Source: Acidobacteriota bacterium (GTDB taxonomy: Bacteria; Acidobacteriota; Terriglobia; Terriglobales; Acidobacteriaceae). Taken from it: 64,000 bases of DNA. Positions 9,490 to 18,226 of this stretch are shown in pieces; within the stretch, counting starts at the first letter, position 1; each line of letters starts with the position of its first letter. The stretch spans positions 1 to 64,000 of the forward strand of contig JARLGI010000011.1 of NCBI GenBank assembly GCA_031296115.1, given 5' to 3'. The notes beneath the pieces are model-generated. The model was not told where the DNA came from. It worked only from the letters and a program-made list of their open reading frames with translations, and searched no databases. The position numbers and the translations under genes were made by a program.

Positions 9490-9517
9490 TTGACAGGCAA
9501 CAGTTTAGGAGTACGAT
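9490..9517 (+). promoter_or_regulatory. Sigma70-type promoter of the dcw cluster (Pmra)
   Basis: A perfect -35 box TTGACA (9490-9495) is followed after 16 bases by TACGAT (9512-9517), a 4/6 match to the -10 consensus. Transcription would start near 9524, just before the MraZ-type repeats and about 160 bases upstream of mraZ. Confidence 0.7.
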
Positions 9518-9527
9518 ACCTCCTAAG

Positions 9528-9596
9528 AAGTGGTACAAAGTGGTAACAAGTGGTCTAGTTCGTTGCTTTGATGGGAGGTGGTGGGTCGCAATGGTT
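9528..9596 (+). promoter_or_regulatory. MraZ operator: two triplets of 10-base-spaced TGGK repeats
   Basis: AAGTGGT occurs three times at exactly 10-base steps (TGGT at 9531, 9541, 9551). A second triplet, TGGGA, TGGGT, TGGTT, stands at 9572, 9582 and 9592, also in 10-base steps. In E. coli and mycoplasmas, MraZ represses its own operon through TGG-type direct repeats about 10 bases apart near the promoter. The position just after the predicted transcription start fits that model. Confidence 0.75.
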
Positions 9597-9686
9597 TCGT
9601 CGCCCAAAACCCTGTGCAAGCAGGTCGAAGCTGGCTCCTGGGGCTGTTGATGTCGACCTCCGTTACTCGAGGTGAACTCGCAATTT

Positions 9687-10127
9687 ATGTTCCGCGGCAC
9701 GCACACAACCCGGCTGGACGAAAAAGGGCGGCTCAAAGTGCCGGCGGACTTCAAGCGCCTGATCGACGAGAACTACGGTACGCAATTCTATATCACCAGC
9801 CGAAACGGGACTATTGCCGAAGTGTATCCCATGCAGGAATGGGAAGAGATCGAGCGCAAGCTGGCAGCCTCTCCCGACTCGCATCCGGGAAAGAAAAAGT
9901 TTTTGAAATACACGAACTTCTACGGCCAGTCGGTGGACATGGATGGCCAAGGCCGCTTGTTGCTGCCTTCGGCGTTGCGCGAGAAGGCCAATCTGAAAGG
10001 CGAAGTAGCTGTCATGGGCAGCTTGAAGCACCTGCTGGTGCGGAATGCCGAGGAGCTTCGCAAGGAAATCGCGGCGGAGCCGTTTACCGAGGAAGATGAC
10101 CTTAGCCTCAGCGTGCTGGGCATTTAG
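9687..10127 (+). CDS. mraZ: MraZ transcriptional regulator of the dcw cluster
   Basis: A 146-residue protein with two AbrB-like DNA-binding halves. Each carries the family signature: DEKGRLKVPADFK near the start and DGQGRLLLPSALR in the second half. MraZ forms rings that bind direct repeats upstream of its own gene. The ORF track begins at a GTG at 9672, but family members start MFRG, which matches the ATG at 9687. The GAGGTG at 9669-9674 could serve as its ribosome binding site, though at a longish spacing. It is the first gene of the division cluster and 41 bases upstream of rsmH. Confidence 0.93.
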   Translation: MFRGTHTTRLDEKGRLKVPADFKRLIDENYGTQFYITSRNGTIAEVYPMQEWEEIERKLAASPDSHPGKKKFLKYTNFYGQSVDMDGQGRLLLPSALREKANLKGEVAVMGSLKHLLVRNAEELRKEIAAEPFTEEDDLSLSVLGI

Positions 10128-10168
10128 AACGACGGTTTCAGGTTCCATTCGCAACGAAACGGGGGTGA

Positions 10169-11125
10169 ATGGACAACGAGGTTGCAGCAGCGAACGACGC
10201 CCCTGGGGGCGGACATGGCGAGAGGGAATTTGGCCATGTATCAGTTCTTTTAAAACAAGCGATCGAATTCCTGGCCGTCCGGCGCGGTGGGACCTATATC
10301 GACGCAACTCTCGGCTTGGGCGGGCACAGCTGGGAAATCGCAAAACGCCTCGGCCCACAGGGTCATTTGATTGGCGTCGATAAGGACCCGGCAGCGCTGG
10401 AACAGGCACGCGAGCGGCTGACGAATCCGCCTTCGGAGATGGTTTCCGATTGGCCAAAGATTGAGCTGATACATGCCTCATTCGCGGATCTGTTGCAGCA
10501 GGTTGCGCCTGCTGCCGCGGATGGTCTGTTGGCGGACCTCGGCGTCAGTTCCATGCAACTGCAGAATGCCGCGCGTGGATTCAGTTTTCAGGCGGATGGC
10601 CCTTTAGATATGCGGATGAATACGCATTCGGGGCTGACCGCCGAACAAGTGGTAAACCGCTGCGATGAGCGCGAGCTTGCCGACGCGATTTACGAATTCG
10701 GTGAGGAAAGGAGGTCGCGGAGAATCGCCAGAGCCATTGTTCGGGCGCGGCCGATCAGGACAACCGCACAACTAGCGGGCGTCATCTCGGCCGCGGCCCG
10801 GCCAATGAACCAAGCGGAACGGCGGATTCACCCGGCGACCAAGACTTTCCAAGCACTCCGAATTCTGGTGAACCGTGAGCTTGAGGACCTGCGAGCGCTG
10901 CTGGGTACAGATGGTGCGCCGCGGATGCTGAAGCCGGGGGGCAGGCTGGTGGTCATCAGCTTCCACTCGTTAGAGGACCGCATCGTGAAAGATACACTGC
11001 GGGATGGGGCTCGCGACGGTCTTTATCGCGCGCTGACCAGGAAGCCGGTTACAGCAGACCAGGAAGAGATCGCTCGCAATCCTCGTTCGCGCAGTGCGAA
11101 GTTACGGGCAGGGGAGCGAATTTAG
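10169..11125 (+). CDS. rsmH: 16S rRNA m4C1402 methyltransferase
   Basis: A 318-residue S-adenosylmethionine-dependent enzyme that N4-methylates C1402 of 16S rRNA. The methyl-donor site is seen in YIDATLGLGGHS and GVDKDPAALE. The family block ADLGVSSMQLQNAARGFSFQ follows, then SFHSLEDRIVK near the C-terminus. A ggggg tract precedes the ATG. Position directly after mraZ is standard for bacterial dcw clusters. About 160 bases without a gene separate it from ftsL. Confidence 0.95.
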   Translation: MDNEVAAANDAPGGGHGEREFGHVSVLLKQAIEFLAVRRGGTYIDATLGLGGHSWEIAKRLGPQGHLIGVDKDPAALEQARERLTNPPSEMVSDWPKIELIHASFADLLQQVAPAAADGLLADLGVSSMQLQNAARGFSFQADGPLDMRMNTHSGLTAEQVVNRCDERELADAIYEFGEERRSRRIARAIVRARPIRTTAQLAGVISAAARPMNQAERRIHPATKTFQALRILVNRELEDLRALLGTDGAPRMLKPGGRLVVISFHSLEDRIVKDTLRDGARDGLYRALTRKPVTADQEEIARNPRSRSAKLRAGERI

Positions 11126-11284
11126 GTAGAGGAAGGTTAAGGAAGTCCACAACCTTGCGGAGCGAACTGCGGAAAAAGCTGTGCAAGGTGTGAATAAGTT
11201 CAGGGCCTCTGAAATTCCGTCCTTGTGTTTTTGCGAATTCAAGCCGGGCAGGCCAGCGAGGCACTGTTTGGCAGGAGAAATTGA

Positions 11285-11776
11285 ATGGCAGCCGGCGTTC
11301 TATATCCGACCATGATCCAAGCTGAAGAGTGGAGCGAGCAAGCGGCGGCCCAGCCGCGCGGCATGTTCCTGGGCACACCCGAGATTTATTTCGCCAAGCG
11401 CATCGATAACTCCCGGGTGGCAAAAGTCACCGATCCAAAACGCCGCCGCGAGATGATTCATTTCGGAATCACGCTGAGCGTGCTTTTTCTGTTTGTGATG
11501 GTGTATCTGTGGCAGCACTTCAGCGCCATCGAATACGGCTATCGCATCGAACAGCTGAAAGCCCAGCGCGACACCATCGCGGAATCGAACCGCGAGTTGA
11601 GTTTGGAAGAAGCTTCGCTGAAGGACCTGGCGCGAATCGATGTCCTGGCCCAGAAAATGGGCATGCAGCGGCCGATGCCGGGACAGTGGCAACCCATGGA
11701 CTCCACGAGCACCGATCCTTCCGTTCCGATCATGGCGCAAGCCAACCCTATCCGGGTAGTTTCATCGGAACCCTGA
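11285..11776 (+). CDS. ftsL: FtsL-like division protein (single membrane span, coiled coil)
   Basis: A 163-residue bitopic protein. A basic cytoplasmic N-terminus of about 56 residues leads into one membrane helix (residues 57-79, HFGITLSVLFLFVMVYLW). A heptad-type periplasmic helix follows (IEQLKAQRDTIAESNRELSLEEASLKDLARI). FtsL works with FtsB and FtsQ to activate septal peptidoglycan synthesis by FtsW and FtsI. Sequence conservation in this family is low. The assignment rests on topology and on its fixed position between rsmH and ftsI. GGCAGGAGAAATT provides a good ribosome binding site. Confidence 0.82.
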   Translation: MAAGVLYPTMIQAEEWSEQAAAQPRGMFLGTPEIYFAKRIDNSRVAKVTDPKRRREMIHFGITLSVLFLFVMVYLWQHFSAIEYGYRIEQLKAQRDTIAESNRELSLEEASLKDLARIDVLAQKMGMQRPMPGQWQPMDSTSTDPSVPIMAQANPIRVVSSEP

Positions 11777-11928
11777 GGTTGGACCTTTCGCGAAGCGGCA
11801 AAAAGTTGAATTCAGGTCAGGAATTCAGAGCGGCGGTCCAGCAGCAACGGACCGCCTTCTCCATGTAGACAGCCCCGGCGCAAGACTCTCTGAGGAAGCG
11901 CTGGGGTAGGCAGGACGGCGAAGCAGAA

Positions 11929-14106
11929 ATGCGGGCAAGCGCTCCCAAGACACCATCGCGAAGGCTCTACATCTTTGCCGCCCTGCTCTTTCTCTGGATT
12001 CTCGCCATCTGCTTTCGCCTGGTGCGGTTGCAGGTCGTAAAGTACGAGTTCTTCACCCAGCTCGCCCGTAAGCAACAGGTCCGGACCTTTCCAATCAAGC
12101 CCCGTAGGGGAAATATCTTCGACCGCAATGGCTATCCCTTGGCCATGTCGATTGATGTTGATTCAGTTTTTACCGTGCCCAGTGAAGTGCACGACCGGGA
12201 AACCACGGCCGCAGTGCTGGGCAATGTTTTGCAGATGGATCCCCAGAAAGTGATGGCGCAGCTGAACTCAAGGGGACCCTTTGCTTACATCAAGCGCAAG
12301 GTCGACGACGAAACCGGCGAGCGGGTACGTGAGCTCAACCTGCGTGGCATCGGTTTTCGCAGGGAACCTAAGCGGTTTTATCCCAACCGCGAGCTTGCCG
12401 CCCAGGTTCTCGGCTATGTGGGAATGGACGATGAAGGTCTGGGAGGCCTGGAGCGCCAATTTGACGAGGATCTGCGCGGCATTCCGGGTACGGAGCTGAT
12501 CTCGATTGATGCCCGTCGCAAGTGGTTTGAAAGCGTGGAGAAACCGCCCGACCCCGGGCAAAACTTGGTTCTCACCATTGACCACACCATCCAGTACATT
12601 GCCGAGCGCGAACTGCAGCGCGGCATGGAAGACACGAAAGCGATCGGCGGAACCGTTATCGTGCAGAATCCGCGCACCGGCGAGATTCTGGCGCTGGCCA
12701 ACCGGCCTACATTCAATCCCAACGTCTTCAACGACGTGCCCCAGGATGAACTGAAGGACCATGCGGTGAGCGATGTCTATGAGCCGGGTTCGGTGTTCAA
12801 GATTGTGACCTACTCGGCGGCCTTCGAATATGGTTTGGCCAAGCCGGAAGACAAGATTGACTGCCAGCACGGCTCTATCGACGTGTTTGGGATGAAAATC
12901 CGTGACCATGAAAGCCTGGGCGTGATTACTATCGCCGAGGCACTGGCGCACTCCAGCGATGTGGCCGCGATCAAGGTCGGCATGCGCGTGGGGGATGAGC
13001 GCCTGTACAAGTACATCCGTGCCTTCGGATTCGGAGCGCAGACGGGTATAGAGCTCCCGGGCGAAACCCGGGGAATGACCAAACCGGTGAACCGCTGGTC
13101 GAAGGTTTCGATTGGAGCGATCTCGATGGGTCAGGAGATCGGCGTCAGTCCGCTCCAGGTCATCTCCATGATCTCGACGATCGCCAACGACGGCGTTTAT
13201 ACGCCTCCCCGGATTGTTGCAGGCGAGCTTCCGCCCGATGGAACCCCGCAGCCGGTCGTATTTCATCCCGCACAGCAACATCGGGTTGTTACCCCCATGA
13301 CCGCAGCGCAGATGAAGAAAATGATGGAAGGGGTGGTGCTGTTTGGGACGGCTAGGCGCGCGATACTTGACGGCTACACTTCCGCCGGCAAAACGGGGAC
13401 GGCGCAGAAGGTCGAACCCGGAAGCGGAGTATATTCCAAGACCAAATACGTCGCGTCGTTCATTGGCTTTACGCCGGTCAACAATCCCGCCGTGACCATC
13501 GCGGTAATCCTGGATTCCCCGATTGGGCTGCACCAGGGCGGACAGGTCTCCGCGCCGGTGTTCAAGCGCATTGCCGAAGCGGTCCTGGAATACATGCATG
13601 TCCCGCACGATGCTGACGTGAAGAGCCCGCAACTGCAGAACCTACGCGCCGCGGCTGGTCAGCAAGACTTGGAAGACGCGGCCTCCGACCGGCTTGGTTC
13701 AGCTTTGGAGGTGGGCGAGGCAGGTGGTTCTGCTGCCAAGCCCGCCGGGAACGTAAGCAATTCGACAGCGAAGGTTGACGCGACCCAGGTAGGTTCCACG
13801 AATCCAGGTGGAATGTCGCCGCCGACACCGTCCCCAGGAACAGAAATAGCGCAGGTGAGTCCTCCTGCCGGACCGCCGGCGGGTGACCACAGCGCAGGGG
13901 CAAAGGGCACAGTGGTCCTCGACGTGGACAGCGGAATCATAGTGCCGTCATTCCTGGGTAAACCAATGCGTTTGGCCGTCGAGAGCGCGGCGCAGTCAGG
14001 CTTGGAGATTAACGCCATTGGCAGCGGAGTAGCGCGCCAGCAGTGGCCTGCCCCCGGTAGCCATATGCCATCCGGGCAGAGGGTCACAGTGCGCTTTACG
14101 CACTGA
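11929..14106 (+). CDS. ftsI: Septal peptidoglycan transpeptidase (class B PBP) with C-terminal PASTA domain
   Basis: A 725-residue penicillin-binding protein that cross-links septal peptidoglycan. It has one N-terminal membrane span (residues about 13-32), a dimerisation domain with RRGNIFDRNG, and the transpeptidase domain. The active-site motifs are SVFK (serine near 288), SSD near 342 and KTGT near 487. After a Pro/Ser/Gly-rich linker of about 80 residues, the last 60 residues (IIVPSFLGKPMRLAVESA onward) form a PASTA domain. PASTA-bearing FtsI is typical of PBP2x/SpoVD-like proteins and is not found in E. coli FtsI. It probably binds peptidoglycan or modulates septal activity. Confidence 0.93.
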   Translation: MRASAPKTPSRRLYIFAALLFLWILAICFRLVRLQVVKYEFFTQLARKQQVRTFPIKPRRGNIFDRNGYPLAMSIDVDSVFTVPSEVHDRETTAAVLGNVLQMDPQKVMAQLNSRGPFAYIKRKVDDETGERVRELNLRGIGFRREPKRFYPNRELAAQVLGYVGMDDEGLGGLERQFDEDLRGIPGTELISIDARRKWFESVEKPPDPGQNLVLTIDHTIQYIAERELQRGMEDTKAIGGTVIVQNPRTGEILALANRPTFNPNVFNDVPQDELKDHAVSDVYEPGSVFKIVTYSAAFEYGLAKPEDKIDCQHGSIDVFGMKIRDHESLGVITIAEALAHSSDVAAIKVGMRVGDERLYKYIRAFGFGAQTGIELPGETRGMTKPVNRWSKVSIGAISMGQEIGVSPLQVISMISTIANDGVYTPPRIVAGELPPDGTPQPVVFHPAQQHRVVTPMTAAQMKKMMEGVVLFGTARRAILDGYTSAGKTGTAQKVEPGSGVYSKTKYVASFIGFTPVNNPAVTIAVILDSPIGLHQGGQVSAPVFKRIAEAVLEYMHVPHDADVKSPQLQNLRAAAGQQDLEDAASDRLGSALEVGEAGGSAAKPAGNVSNSTAKVDATQVGSTNPGGMSPPTPSPGTEIAQVSPPAGPPAGDHSAGAKGTVVLDVDSGIIVPSFLGKPMRLAVESAAQSGLEINAIGSGVARQQWPAPGSHMPSGQRVTVRFTH

Positions 14107-14138
14107 ACGCAAGCGCTTCGAACTGCGCAGGGCGCAGC

Positions 14139-14144
14139 TATAAT
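14139..14144 (+). promoter_or_regulatory. Perfect TATAAT -10 box immediately before murE
   Basis: A consensus TATAAT ends 9 bases before the murE ATG, with a weak TTCGAA 16 bases upstream. If used, transcription would begin at or a few bases before the start codon, giving an almost leaderless murE message. The murE start lacks a convincing Shine-Dalgarno site, which fits. It may also be chance within the operon. Confidence 0.35.
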
Positions 14145-14153
14145 GCGGGTAGA

Positions 14154-15662
14154 ATGAACTTCCTCCAGTTGCTGGATGGTGTCGACTGTCTGGCACAGCA
14201 GGGTGATACCGGCATCGCCGGCTTGGATTATGACAGCCGTCGAGTGAAACCCGGCTGGTGTTTCGTCGCCATCAAGGGCGACAGCACGGACGGCAACCGT
14301 TACGTAGAAGCTGCTTTGCGGGCGGGAGCGGTGGCTGTGGTCAGCGACTCGGAACCGCCGAGACGCGGAATCGCGTGGGCGCAGGTTCCCCATGGGCGAC
14401 GCGCGCTGGCCCGGCTGAGTGCGAACTTCTACGGTCATCCAGCCCATTGGCTTTTCACGACAGGAATTACCGGAACTAACGGTAAGACGACCACGTCTTT
14501 TCTTTTGCAGGCCATGCTGCGTGCGATTGGACGCAAGGCCGCATTGGTGGGCACAGTGGAATACCGAATCGTGAATGAGGTATATCCGGCGCACCATACC
14601 ACCCCCGAGGCGCTGGAATTAAACCAGTTATTCACGCGGTCGGTAAGGGCTGGTTGCACCGAGGCCGTGATGGAAGTCTCTTCCCACGCATTGCAGCAGG
14701 AAAGGGTTTACGGCGTGCCTTTCAATGTGGCGGTGTTCACTAACCTCACCCGCGACCATCTTGATTACCACAGAACCATGGATGATTACTTCGCAGCGAA
14801 GATGGTGCTCTTCAAGGGCTGTGGGGCCGAACCGCCTCGAACAGCCGTGATCAACGTGGAGGACGAGCACGGCCGGGAGTTGGTCAAACTTTGCAGCGGA
14901 ACCGGGAACTTGATCACCTACGGTATCGAGCGGGGGGACTTTCACACCAGCGAACTCCTGGTGGGACACAGCGGCACGCAGTTTCGTCTGATAACGCCGG
15001 AAGGCGACGTGCCGGTCTGTAGTCCGCTACTCGGTCGAGTGAATGTTTACAACCTTGTCGCTGCCTGCGCTGCCGCTTTTGCACGCAATGCAGAGCTGAG
15101 AGCAGTTACGGAAGCGGTCGGCGAGTTCACCCGCGTACCGGGGCGCTTCGAGCGTGTGGACCTTGGGCAGCCGTTTACCGTCATCGTGGATTATGCGCAT
15201 ACCGACGACGCTTTGCGGAACTTGACCGCGGTTGCCAGGGATTTTCTTGTCGAGCGTGGGAGTGCCGGACACGTGATCACGGTTTTCGGGTGCGGTGGCG
15301 ACCGTGATCGCAGCAAGCGTCCCTTGATGGGCGAGGCGGCGGGACGTGGCAGCGACTTTGTGGTGCTTACCAGCGACAATCCTCGGAACGAAGAGCCGCT
15401 GAACATCATGAATGATGTTCTCCCCGGCTTGCAGCGTTGCGGCACACGCTACACCCTGGAGCTGGATCGCCGCAGCGCTATCCGATTGGCCGTCAACGAA
15501 GCGAAAACAGGAGACATTGTGCTGGTTGCGGGAAAGGGCCATGAAAAGGTTCAAGTCACCAGCACCGGCGTAGTGCCGTTCGACGACATTGAGGAGGCGC
15601 GGAAGGCCCTGAGCGATGCCGGCTACGGGATGCCTCAGACTGCGCGAGCGGCCCAATCATGA
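14154..15662 (+). CDS. murE: UDP-MurNAc-tripeptide synthetase, meso-diaminopimelate type
   Basis: A 502-residue Mur ligase that adds the third residue to UDP-MurNAc-L-Ala-D-Glu. The ATP-binding loop GITGTNGKTTT lies near residue 107. The central domain carries VMEVSSHALQQERV, and the C-terminal domain carries the substrate motif DNPR (near 408). DNPR is known to select meso-diaminopimelate rather than lysine, so this organism probably has DAP-type peptidoglycan. The last codons overlap murF by four bases, which implies tight coupling. Confidence 0.96.
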   Translation: MNFLQLLDGVDCLAQQGDTGIAGLDYDSRRVKPGWCFVAIKGDSTDGNRYVEAALRAGAVAVVSDSEPPRRGIAWAQVPHGRRALARLSANFYGHPAHWLFTTGITGTNGKTTTSFLLQAMLRAIGRKAALVGTVEYRIVNEVYPAHHTTPEALELNQLFTRSVRAGCTEAVMEVSSHALQQERVYGVPFNVAVFTNLTRDHLDYHRTMDDYFAAKMVLFKGCGAEPPRTAVINVEDEHGRELVKLCSGTGNLITYGIERGDFHTSELLVGHSGTQFRLITPEGDVPVCSPLLGRVNVYNLVAACAAAFARNAELRAVTEAVGEFTRVPGRFERVDLGQPFTVIVDYAHTDDALRNLTAVARDFLVERGSAGHVITVFGCGGDRDRSKRPLMGEAAGRGSDFVVLTSDNPRNEEPLNIMNDVLPGLQRCGTRYTLELDRRSAIRLAVNEAKTGDIVLVAGKGHEKVQVTSTGVVPFDDIEEARKALSDAGYGMPQTARAAQS

Positions 15663-17041
15663 AGCTGGGACTAAGGCAGGTGGCCGGTTTGACGGAGGCT
15701 ACGGGAGAATTCGACCCGCAGGCGATCGCCAGCGGATATTCCATTGACTCGCGTACATTACAACCGGGCGACCTGTTCTTCGCGGTGCGCGGCGAGCGGC
15801 TCGATGGGCATGACTTTGTCGCCGCTGCCCTCGCAAGGGAAGCGGTCGGGGCCGTAGTGAGCCGAGACCAGTTGGCGCGTTTTCCGCTGAAAGCCAACTT
15901 GCTGGCGGTCGAAGATGCGCTGGTCGCTCTTCAGCAACTCGGCGCGGCGGTGCGTCGCGATTGGGGGAAACCGTTGATTGGGGTGACGGGCTCCGCCGGC
16001 AAGACGACGACCAAGGAAGCTATCGCGCATGCGCTGGCGACAAAGTATCGGGTGCTGAAATCGCAGGGCAATCTCAATAATCACTTTGGCCTGCCTCTAC
16101 AGCTGTTGAAGCTTGAGCCGGAGCACGACATTGCCGTCATCGAGATGGGGATGTCGCACGCAGGAGAGATCGCGGCGCTGGGCCGCCTGGCAAAGCCTGA
16201 TTGCGGAGTAGTCACCATGGTGGCCCCAGTGCACCTGGAGTTCTTTGACTCCATCGCCGGGATTGCTCGCGCCAAGTACGAGCTGATTGAGTCGCTCCCC
16301 GCCGGAGGTATCGCAGTGCTGAACGCTGACGACGAATACGTGGCGCAGTTTGGGCGCCATTTTCCCGGAAAGGTCGTTACATTCGGGATCCATAAAGCGG
16401 CGGACGTATCGGCACGAAACATTGAGCCGCGCGGTCCGCTGGGGTCAGCGTTCGACATCGTTGCCCAAGGCCAGGTAGCGCGCGTGACATTGCCGCTGCT
16501 GGGCGAGCACAGCATCTATAACGCCCTGGCAGCCGTGGCGGTGGGGCTGGAGTATGGTGTGCCGCTGCGGGGCGCGGCCGAGTCGCTGCGGATGTTAACA
16601 GCCGGGGACAAGCGTGGCGAGATACTCAGCTACGCGGGCGCAACCGTCATCAACGATTGCTACAATTCCAATCCGAAGGCTCTCGCCAGCATGGTGCAAT
16701 CCCTGGCGCAGATACCGGCGCAACGCCGCATCGTGGTTGCTGGTGAGATGCTGGAGCTTGGCGCCGCTGCCGAGGCCCTGCATCGCGAAGCCGGACGGTA
16801 TATGGCGGAGCACGGCATTGCCGCCCTCCTCGGGGTTCGCGGGCTGACGAGGGCCATGGTTGCGAGCGCTGGCGAAGCCGGCCTGCGCGCGGAATTCGTG
16901 AGCACTCCGGAGGAGGCGGCTGAATGGCTACAGCGAGAAATCAAGCCCGGCGATGTAGTCCTGCTCAAAGCCTCAAGGGGTGTGCGCTTGGAGCGCGCGC
17001 TTGAGTCTTGGATGGGCAAGAAGCACGCGGCTACGCATTAG
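15659..17041 (+). CDS. murF: UDP-MurNAc-tripeptide:D-Ala-D-Ala ligase
   Basis: A 460-residue Mur ligase that completes the pentapeptide by adding D-Ala-D-Ala. The P-loop GVTGSAGKTTTKEAI is near residue 108. The family signatures NLNNHFGLPLQLLKL, EMGMSHAGEI and INDCYNSNPKALASM follow in the expected order. The ATG overlaps the murE stop (ATGA). The D-Ala-D-Ala ligase gene itself (ddl) is not in this cluster. Confidence 0.96.
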   Translation: MKLGLRQVAGLTEATGEFDPQAIASGYSIDSRTLQPGDLFFAVRGERLDGHDFVAAALAREAVGAVVSRDQLARFPLKANLLAVEDALVALQQLGAAVRRDWGKPLIGVTGSAGKTTTKEAIAHALATKYRVLKSQGNLNNHFGLPLQLLKLEPEHDIAVIEMGMSHAGEIAALGRLAKPDCGVVTMVAPVHLEFFDSIAGIARAKYELIESLPAGGIAVLNADDEYVAQFGRHFPGKVVTFGIHKAADVSARNIEPRGPLGSAFDIVAQGQVARVTLPLLGEHSIYNALAAVAVGLEYGVPLRGAAESLRMLTAGDKRGEILSYAGATVINDCYNSNPKALASMVQSLAQIPAQRRIVVAGEMLELGAAAEALHREAGRYMAEHGIAALLGVRGLTRAMVASAGEAGLRAEFVSTPEEAAEWLQREIKPGDVVLLKASRGVRLERALESWMGKKHAATH

Positions 17042-17069
17042 TTTGTAGGATTTTAGAACGGGGAAGAAT

Positions 17070-18206
17070 TTGCTCTATTGGCTGCTTTATCAGAAGGGGT
17101 TCGTTGTCTTCCATATCGGACCGTTCCGAATCTTTCGTTATTTGACCTTTCGTACTGCCTTCGCCAGCCTGACCGCGCTGTTCATCGGGTTGATTATCGG
17201 TCCCGCCGTAGTGCGGCGCCTGCGTGAGTTCCAGATCGGCCAGTACATTCGAGAGGACGGCCCCCAAGCCCACCTGAAGAAAGCTGGCACGCCTACCATG
17301 GGCGGTTTGCTCATCGTGGTCGGGATGATTATTCCTACCCTCCTATGGGCCGATCTCAGTAACCGCTTCGTATGGATTGCAGTGGTGACAACCCTGGCCT
17401 TCGGTGCAATCGGTTTCGCGGATGACTATCTTAAAGTGGTCCACCGTCGAAATCTCGGTCTCACCACCAGGCAGAAACTCGGCTACCAGTTCCTGGCAGC
17501 GGCCGCGGTTGGCGCCACATTGAGTGCCTTGGAGACGCATGGGCTATATTCCACCCGGCTGATCGTGCCATTCCTCAAGCATTTTCGGCCTGATCTGGTT
17601 ATTGGCAGCCTGCACCATGGTTACTTGTCACCGCTGGCGTTTCTGCCATTTATTGCTTTCGTCTCTCTGATCATTGTTGGCTCAAGCAATGCGGTGAACC
17701 TTACGGATGGTCTGGACGGGCTGGCCGTCGGCTGTACTGTCATCGCGGCGGGCGCCTTGACTGTGCTTACCTATGTCAGCGGCCACGCCGTGTTCGCCGA
17801 CTACCTCGAGCTTGCCAAGATGCCACAAGTTTCGGAGGTGACCGTCTTCTGCGGTTCCATGGTCGGATCGGCGATCGGTTTCCTCTGGTACAACGCCCAT
17901 CCCGCAGAGGTCTTTATGGGCGATGTGGGCTCGCTGGCCCTGGGCGGGGCGATTGGGGCTGTGGCCGTCATCATCAAGCAGGAGCTGTTGCTGCCGTTTA
18001 TCGGCGGAATCTTTGTAATCGAGGCTCTCTCGGTGATTCTGCAGGTCGGGTCTTACAAGCTGCGCAAGAAGCGCATTTTCAAGATGGCGCCCATTCATCA
18101 CCACTTTGAGCTGCTGGGATGGAGCGAATCCAAGGTGATCGTGCGCTTCTGGATTGCGTCACTGGTGTTTGCACTCTTTGCTCTCACCACGTTGAAGTTG
18201 CGCTAA
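17070..18206 (+). CDS. mraY: Phospho-MurNAc-pentapeptide transferase (lipid I synthase)
   Basis: A 378-residue integral membrane enzyme that transfers phospho-MurNAc-pentapeptide to undecaprenyl phosphate. It starts at TTG 17070 after a gggg-aag site. The N-terminus MLYWLLYQKG matches the family, so the rare start is credible. Conserved cytoplasmic motifs are present: KKAGTPTMGG, the Asp pair in FADDYLK, NAVNLTDGLDGLA, and the terminal APIHHHFELLG. About ten membrane helices are visible. The gene sits between murF and murD, as in other dcw clusters. Confidence 0.96.
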   Translation: MLYWLLYQKGFVVFHIGPFRIFRYLTFRTAFASLTALFIGLIIGPAVVRRLREFQIGQYIREDGPQAHLKKAGTPTMGGLLIVVGMIIPTLLWADLSNRFVWIAVVTTLAFGAIGFADDYLKVVHRRNLGLTTRQKLGYQFLAAAAVGATLSALETHGLYSTRLIVPFLKHFRPDLVIGSLHHGYLSPLAFLPFIAFVSLIIVGSSNAVNLTDGLDGLAVGCTVIAAGALTVLTYVSGHAVFADYLELAKMPQVSEVTVFCGSMVGSAIGFLWYNAHPAEVFMGDVGSLALGGAIGAVAVIIKQELLLPFIGGIFVIEALSVILQVGSYKLRKKRIFKMAPIHHHFELLGWSESKVIVRFWIASLVFALFALTTLKLR

Positions 18207-18226
18207 TCGCGCAAGTAAGTGGCACA

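Noticed and set aside
12268-13632. 454-residue minus-strand ORF opposite ftsI
   Set aside because: It lies entirely antisense to a clear ftsI gene, has no family features and a composition typical of the shadow of a GC-rich gene.
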